The notes under the pieces are model-generated. The model was not told the origin of the DNA. It did not search any database and saw only the letters and a program-made list of their open reading frames with translations. From Thiothrix sp. (GTDB lineage Bacteria > Pseudomonadota > Gammaproteobacteria > Thiotrichales > Thiotrichaceae), in NCBI GenBank assembly GCA_008015155.1, contig SSFA01000004.1, forward strand, positions 62,001 through 126,000: a DNA stretch of 64,000 bases, in the 5' to 3' direction. Shown one piece after another: positions 59,187 to 64,000 of this stretch (position 1 is its first letter; every line of letters begins with the position of its first letter). The translations under genes and the position numbers were made by a program.

Positions 59187-62100
59187 ATGCGTACCCATAC
59201 CTTTAGTTTGCGTAAGTATTTAGGGCTAAGTACATCTGTGTTATTACTCGCTGCCAGCAGTAGTGCCGCTTGGGCAGCTTCTAATGTCGAGTTTACTATC
59301 CGTTGGAATACTACGGATGATCGTTATCATGTTTATATGCGCCCCACTGTTACTCCGCTCCCTGATGCACATTTAAATGGACAGGTGACTATAGTTGTAC
59401 CACATTCTTCAGAAATAAGCTCGTCTTTTAAGGTAAGCGGTCTATTTTCTAGTGTTCCAAATACTATCTGGTCTTCGACCTCGCGTGTTAATGCTCCGCC
59501 TGAGTCTAATGGGCTATATGATTATTTATCCTTTACCTTAAAGGCTGATCAAGTTGATGCCTTTGCTTGGCAGGCTAATAAGGAAATTGAGGTATTTAAT
59601 TTTGCAAATACTGGCAAGTGTATCGGGCCAGTCACTATTATGGAAAATAATGATCCCTTTAATAATGGGGATAATTCTTCCCAAACTAACCCTGGCAACG
59701 AGCTCAGTAATATTGGTTGGGATTATGGTGAAAACGCTTATTTAGGCACTTATGGTGGAGCGGCTAATTGCTCAGATAGCTTAGATACGGATGGGGATGG
59801 CCTGAAAAATGGTCTAGAAAATCAGCTTGGTACTAATCCGAATAATCCTGATACGGATGGAGATGGTCTCAATGATGGTATGGAGGTGAATACGACCAAG
59901 ACTAACCCATTGAAGGCAGATACGGATGGGGATGGATTGAATGATTATCTAGAGTTGAACACGACCAAGACGGATCCTTTGAAAGCAGATACCGATGGGG
60001 ACGGATTGAATGATGGGCTAGAGATTAATACCAGTAAGACTGATCCACTCAAAACGGATACGGATGGGGATGGGTTGACGGATGGTATGGAAGTGAATAC
60101 CACTAAAACCGATCCACTCAAAACGGATACGGATGGGGATGGTTTGACGGACAGTATGGAGGTAAATACCACCAAGACTAGCCCATTGAAGGCGGATACG
60201 GATGGTGATGGCTTGAGTGATGATGTTGAGATCAATACCACTAAAACCGATCCTCTGAAAGCAGACACTGACGGAGATGGCCTCACTGACGGTATGGAGG
60301 TCATTACCACTAAAACGGATCCTCTGAAGTCCGATACGGATGGCGATGGTTTAACGGATGGAACGGAGGTGAACACCACTAAAACGGATCCTTTGAAGTC
60401 CGATACAGATGGGGATGGCATTAGTGATAGCACAGAAGTGAATACCACGAAGACTAATCCCACTAAAGCAGACACAGATGGCGATGGTTTGACGGATGGG
60501 GTGGAGATCAATACCACCAAAACCGATCCTCTGAAGTCTGATACTGACGGAGACGGCTTAAGCGATGGGGTAGAAATCAACACGACTAAAACCGATCCTC
60601 TGAAGTCCGATACCGATGGGGACGGTTTGACGGATGGTGTGGAAGTTAACACCACTAAAACTGATCCTACTAAAGCTGATACTGACGGTGATGGCATTAG
60701 TGATAGCACAGAAATTAATACCACTAAGACTGATCCCACTAAAGCCGACACAGATGGCGATGGTTTGACAGATGGTGTGGAGATTAATACCACCAAAACC
60801 GATCCTCTGAAGTCCGATACTGACGGAGACGGTCTAAGCGATGGGGTAGAAATCAACACGACTAAAACCGATCCTCTGAAGTCCGATACCGATGGGGACG
60901 GTTTGACGGATGGTGTGGAAGTTAACACCACTAAAACTGATCCTACTAAAGCTGATACTGACGGTGATGGCATTAGTGATAGCACAGAAATTAATACCAC
61001 TAAGACTGATCCCACTAAAGCAGACACAGATGGCGATGGTTTGACGGATGGTGTGGAGATCAATACCACCAAAACCGATCCACTGAAATCAGATACAGAC
61101 GGCGATGGCCTAAGTGATGGTGTCGAGGTCAATGTTAATAAGAGTAATCCACTCGTCACTGATACCGATGGGGATGGTTTATCGGATAGCTATGAGGTTA
61201 CTGTTTCTAAAACAGATCCATTGAAAACTGATACGGATGGGGATGGCATTAGTGATAGCACAGAAATTAATACCACCAAGACAAACCCACTGAAGTCGGA
61301 TACCGATGGAGATGGCTTAGCGGACAATGTGGAAGTCACCACCACCAAAACAGACCCCTTGAAAACCGATAGCGATGGAGATGGTGTGCCGGATGGTGTG
61401 GAGGTGGGAGCCGATCCCCTCAAGCCATTGGATACGGATGGTGATGGCAAAATCAATGCTCTCGATACCGATGATGATGGTGATGGCTTACTGACCAGTA
61501 GCGAAAATTATAATGGCGGTACGCCTACCGATGATGACACGGACAAAGACGGCAAGCCGGATTATCTCGATACGGATGATGATGGGGATGGCGTGCTCTC
61601 AGCCAATGAAGGAAATGATCCGAATAAAAACGGCTTACCGGAGGATGCTCTCGATACGGATCAAGATGGGATACCGGATTATCTAGATGCGACGATGGAC
61701 TCGATTAGCTTACAAATGCGTGTCATGTTGCAAGGTGCGTTTAGTAGTTCGACCTTATTAATGCGCGATGATCTGCGAGCTAAAGGCTTGATTCCTACCA
61801 AACAGCCTTATACCAGTGCACCTTACAACTACAGTGGAACGGAGACGACGAATACTACCCAGTTGGCACTTACTGGTAATAATGCTCCCGTGGATTGGGT
61901 CTTAATCGAATTACGCTCCAGTACCGATGGCAAAACTATCCTGCAGCGTAAAGCTGCTTTGGTTCAGCGGGATGGTGATATTGTTGAACCTGATACTGGC
62001 AGTACCACTTTACGGATTACAGGTGGAGTTCCTGGCAACTACTATGTAGCAATTCGTCATCGGAATCATTTGGGGGTGATGACAGCAGCACCTTTAAGTC

Positions 62101-62477
62101 TAATGTCAACACCTACTATGATCGACTTTGCCTTATCCACCACCAAAACCTATGGAGATGCCTATGGACGTACACAGTCTAAAGGGGTGAGTTTACTGTG
62201 GGCAGGGGATGTGAATATGGACTCTAGATTAATTAGTAATGGAGTTGGACAAGATGCGGGCGTGATTTATGCAAAAATATTAAGCGCTCCAGGTAACAGT
62301 TCGTTCAGCAGTAATTTCGTTGTGAGTGGCTACAATGCCACTGACTTGACCCTTGACGGGGACTCGATTTTTACTGGCCCAAATAATGATACTAACCTGT
62401 TAATTGCTAATGTATTAGTCTATCCAAGTAATACTTACTTTAATGCGAACTACATTGTGAAAGGCCAGTTGCCTTAG
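59187..62477 (+). CDS. Secreted N-module / calcium-repeat / C-module protein
   Basis: Protein of 1096 residues in three parts. A signal peptide (to AAWA) is followed by the N-module (about 32-195: VYMRPTVTPLPD, FNFANTGKC, NDPFNNG, TNPGNELSN). Then comes an array of thrombospondin type-3-like repeats with DTDGDGL and DGxE (residues 200-834), mostly 23 residues long, and last the C-module (840-1096). Each repeat has alternating Asp residues suited to calcium binding, so the middle is likely a stiff rod when calcium is bound. ATG 59187 is preferred over TTG 59157 because it opens the signal peptide. Likely an extracellular stalk joining two recognition modules. Confidence 0.82.
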   Translation: MRTHTFSLRKYLGLSTSVLLLAASSSAAWAASNVEFTIRWNTTDDRYHVYMRPTVTPLPDAHLNGQVTIVVPHSSEISSSFKVSGLFSSVPNTIWSSTSRVNAPPESNGLYDYLSFTLKADQVDAFAWQANKEIEVFNFANTGKCIGPVTIMENNDPFNNGDNSSQTNPGNELSNIGWDYGENAYLGTYGGAANCSDSLDTDGDGLKNGLENQLGTNPNNPDTDGDGLNDGMEVNTTKTNPLKADTDGDGLNDYLELNTTKTDPLKADTDGDGLNDGLEINTSKTDPLKTDTDGDGLTDGMEVNTTKTDPLKTDTDGDGLTDSMEVNTTKTSPLKADTDGDGLSDDVEINTTKTDPLKADTDGDGLTDGMEVITTKTDPLKSDTDGDGLTDGTEVNTTKTDPLKSDTDGDGISDSTEVNTTKTNPTKADTDGDGLTDGVEINTTKTDPLKSDTDGDGLSDGVEINTTKTDPLKSDTDGDGLTDGVEVNTTKTDPTKADTDGDGISDSTEINTTKTDPTKADTDGDGLTDGVEINTTKTDPLKSDTDGDGLSDGVEINTTKTDPLKSDTDGDGLTDGVEVNTTKTDPTKADTDGDGISDSTEINTTKTDPTKADTDGDGLTDGVEINTTKTDPLKSDTDGDGLSDGVEVNVNKSNPLVTDTDGDGLSDSYEVTVSKTDPLKTDTDGDGISDSTEINTTKTNPLKSDTDGDGLADNVEVTTTKTDPLKTDSDGDGVPDGVEVGADPLKPLDTDGDGKINALDTDDDGDGLLTSSENYNGGTPTDDDTDKDGKPDYLDTDDDGDGVLSANEGNDPNKNGLPEDALDTDQDGIPDYLDATMDSISLQMRVMLQGAFSSSTLLMRDDLRAKGLIPTKQPYTSAPYNYSGTETTNTTQLALTGNNAPVDWVLIELRSSTDGKTILQRKAALVQRDGDIVEPDTGSTTLRITGGVPGNYYVAIRHRNHLGVMTAAPLSLMSTPTMIDFALSTTKTYGDAYGRTQSKGVSLLWAGDVNMDSRLISNGVGQDAGVIYAKILSAPGNSSFSSNFVVSGYNATDLTLDGDSIFTGPNNDTNLLIANVLVYPSNTYFNANYIVKGQLP
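59784..61688 (+). repeat. Calcium-binding (TSP3-like) coding repeat array, 69-bp period
   Basis: After one 66-bp unit at 59784, 22 units of exactly 69 bp run from 59850 to 61367, followed by shorter irregular units. The consensus is DTDGDGLTDGVEINTTKTDP plus a variable three-residue end (LKS, LKA, LKT or TKA). The last units change to DSDGDGVPDG, DTDDDGDG and DTDQDGIPDYLD. The regular antisense frame across this array is a by-product of repeat codon use. Confidence 0.95.
60471..61022 (+). repeat. Recent 276-bp tandem duplication inside the array
   Basis: Four 69-bp units (60471-60746) recur as 60747-61022, and the first unit starts again at 61023. By eye there are about six or seven mismatches, all in the first half; the second half looks identical. 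This is a higher-order copy, not just shared consensus. Confidence 0.9.
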
Positions 62478-62492
62478 CATTGTGCTCTGAGG

Positions 62493-62515
62493 GCAGGCGG
62501 AAACGCCTGCTTTCG
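62493..62515 (+). terminator. Rho-independent terminator
   Basis: GCAGGCG (62493-62499), loop GAAA and CGCCTGC (62504-62510) make a strong stem followed by TTTCGGTT. It lies 16 bp after the stop of the repeat protein gene. Confidence 0.7.
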
Positions 62516-62564
62516 GTTGGATGCTAAGTTTGTTTAATAAAAATTAAAAAACTGGCTAACACGC

Positions 62565-64000
62565 ATGAAAAATCCATTAAAACAAGCATTTACTAGGGGC
62601 CTTGGTGTTCTTCTTATTGCGCAAACCAGCTATGCTTTAGCTGCTACTACTGCAAGGGAGGGGGTAGAGTTTAGTATTCGTTGGGATTCAGTTAATAGTT
62701 TATATAGGGTTTACATGCGCCCTAACGCCACGCCCAGCCCAGACGTATCCACTACCGCCCAAGTAACGATTGTAGCGCCCTATGGCGACTCAACAAATTT
62801 ATTTGTTCCTAGCTCCATTACTAATCTACACGATGGAGTGACTTGGTCGACTAGTAGCAAGGTATATGCACCTAGTGAAAATCCGACTAAAGCTTATTTA
62901 TCATTTACCGCAAAGATTGACTTGCCAACCTCTTTCCAATGGAAAGCGGGTGTTGAGCAAGAAGTATTTAATTTCAAGAATGGTACGAAATGTTTGGGGG
63001 CCGTTGAATTAATCAATAATGACACCGACCCTTTTAACCAACCCGCAGGAAATTCACGCAACACTAACCCCGGCAACCAATTTAGTAATACTTATTGGGG
63101 CGATGTTAATGACAATGATTATATCGGCAATTACGCAACTGCTAGCGCTGCCGATTGTAGTTTAAGCATTGATACGGATGGGGACGGTTTGACGGATAGC
63201 ATGGAAATCGATACGACCAAAACAGATCCTACTATAGCAGATACGGATGGGGATGGTTTGACGGATGGCGTGGAAGTTAACACCTCTAAGACTGACCCGC
63301 TGAAAGCAGATACCGATGGGGACAGTTTAAAAGACGGTGTAGAAGTAAATACCAGCAAAACCGATCCTCTCAAAGCAGACACCGATGCGGATGGTTTAGC
63401 CGACAATATTGAATTAGCCACGACTAAAACCGATCCATTGAAAGCAGATACCGATGGGGACACGCTTAGCGATGGCCAGGAAGTTAATACCAGCAAAACC
63501 GATCCTCTCAAAGTCGATACTGATGCTGACGGCTTAAACGATAATCTTGAACTGGCTACCTATAAAACTGATCCATTGAAAGCAGATACCGATGGCGACA
63601 GCCTAACGGATGGCTTTGAAGTCAGTACCTCTAAAACGGATCCCTTGAAAACTGATACCGATAGGGATGCACTCTCTGATAGTACGGAGCTATCTACTAC
63701 TAAAACCAATCCTCTTAAGCTAGATACGGATGGTGATGCTTTAAGTGATGGTGCAGAGGTACTAACTACCAAGACAAACCCACTGAAGTCGGATACCGAT
63801 GGAGATGGTTTAGCAGACAATGTGGAAGTCACCAACACCAAAACAGACCCCTTGAAAACCGATAGCGATGGGGATGGTGTGCCGGATGGTGTGGAGGTGG
63901 GAGCTGATCCCCTCAAGCCATTGGATACGGATGGTGATGGCAAAATCAATGCCCTCGATACCGATGATGATGGCGATGGCTTACTGACCAGTAGCGAAAA
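62565..64000 (+). CDS. Second N-module / calcium-repeat protein, 3' end outside window
   Basis: An open frame from ATG 62565 runs off the window (about 478 codons). It starts with a signal peptide (LLIAQTSYALA), then the N-module: VEFSIRWDS, RVYMRPNATPSPD, VFNFKNGTKC, TDPFNQPAGNSRNTNPGNQ and DYIGNY. A calcium-type repeat array follows from residue 203. It is a paralogue of the protein at 59187, with more varied repeats. A C-module is expected beyond the window but cannot be seen. Strong terminator upstream, so it is probably transcribed on its own. Confidence 0.85.
   Translation, partial: MKNPLKQAFTRGLGVLLIAQTSYALAATTAREGVEFSIRWDSVNSLYRVYMRPNATPSPDVSTTAQVTIVAPYGDSTNLFVPSSITNLHDGVTWSTSSKVYAPSENPTKAYLSFTAKIDLPTSFQWKAGVEQEVFNFKNGTKCLGAVELINNDTDPFNQPAGNSRNTNPGNQFSNTYWGDVNDNDYIGNYATASAADCSLSIDTDGDGLTDSMEIDTTKTDPTIADTDGDGLTDGVEVNTSKTDPLKADTDGDSLKDGVEVNTSKTDPLKADTDADGLADNIELATTKTDPLKADTDGDTLSDGQEVNTSKTDPLKVDTDADGLNDNLELATYKTDPLKADTDGDSLTDGFEVSTSKTDPLKTDTDRDALSDSTELSTTKTNPLKLDTDGDALSDGAEVLTTKTNPLKSDTDGDGLADNVEVTNTKTDPLKTDSDGDGVPDGVEVGADPLKPLDTDGDGKINALDTDDDGDGLLTSSE
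63171..64000 (+). repeat. Second calcium-binding coding repeat array
   Basis: Ten 69-bp units (63171-63860), then DSDGDGVPDG and the irregular closing units, cut by the window end. Units here alternate more (DTDGDS, DTDADG, DTDRDA) than in the first array. The last 233 bp are nearly the same as 61275-61507. Confidence 0.93.

Noticed and set aside
59945..61159. Long antisense frame (404 codons) opposite the calcium repeat array
   Set aside because: It mirrors the 69-bp repeat, with a Ser/Pro/Val-rich product (SVKPSP pattern) that follows from the sense codons. Similar antisense frames appear over the second array at 63131-63511 and 63560-63949.
59784..61688. Regular direct repeats that could suggest a CRISPR array
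   Set aside because: The 69-bp units are contiguous without unique spacers, keep the reading frame and encode DTDGDG-type protein repeats.

Overview
The window reads as chromosomal DNA of a gammaproteobacterium, most likely a Thiothrix-like (Thiotrichales) filamentous organism. The basis is gene order and content (ntrX-trkA-trkH; arsC-wrbA-DUF2069; Uma2-family genes; moderate GC), not a database search, so the lineage is an inference. No rRNA, tRNA or CRISPR array was seen.

Positions 1-8700: the end of an NtrX-type regulator with a degenerate ATPase domain, the Trk potassium uptake genes trkA and trkH, then a sigma-54 activator (PAS, AAA+, Fis). The activator faces a canonical -24/-12 promoter and a possible upstream binding site in front of a GntP-type permease and a 3-ketoacid CoA-transferase.

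Positions 8700-16000: an accessory stretch. It holds a frameshifted Tat-exported dienelactone hydrolase, a Uma2 protein, the two ends of a wrecked TIR/ATPase-like gene on either side of an IS1-family remnant, a beta-propeller protein, an SGNH acetylesterase-like protein, a Clp-fold protease and a membrane alpha/beta hydrolase.

Positions 16000-32240: leucine/branched-chain catabolism in two operons (isovaleryl-CoA dehydrogenase, thiolase, a second acyl-CoA dehydrogenase, an HCCA isomerase-like protein; then both methylcrotonyl-CoA carboxylase subunits, HMG-CoA lyase, DUF2889 and a hotdog thioesterase). Both operons are preceded by the same 16-bp palindrome set between promoter elements, as expected for a MerR-type LiuR regulator. 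Between them lies a tripartite tricarboxylate transporter (tctCBA) with a divergent two-component system and an extra periplasmic binding protein.

Positions 32240-41020: a FitAB-like toxin-antitoxin pair, a second Uma2 gene, a second decayed IS1-family element, then housekeeping genes (ilvA, rpiA, arsC, wrbA), a lipoprotein and a secreted M12-like zinc protease.

Positions 41230-64000: the most unusual part, five consecutive secreted proteins built from shared modules. A roughly 255-residue C-terminal module ends three of them: a 300-aa protein, a 5248-aa giant (five GEVED domains, SdrD-B-like domains, LamG-like domains, beta-helices, cadherin-like domain) and a 1096-aa protein with a 23-residue calcium-type repeat array. 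A different N-terminal module of about 190 residues starts three proteins (58321, 59187 and 62565, the last running off the window). The repeat arrays show recent duplication and homogenisation. I read this as a surface or extracellular-matrix protein locus whose C-module may be a sorting, anchoring or docking domain.
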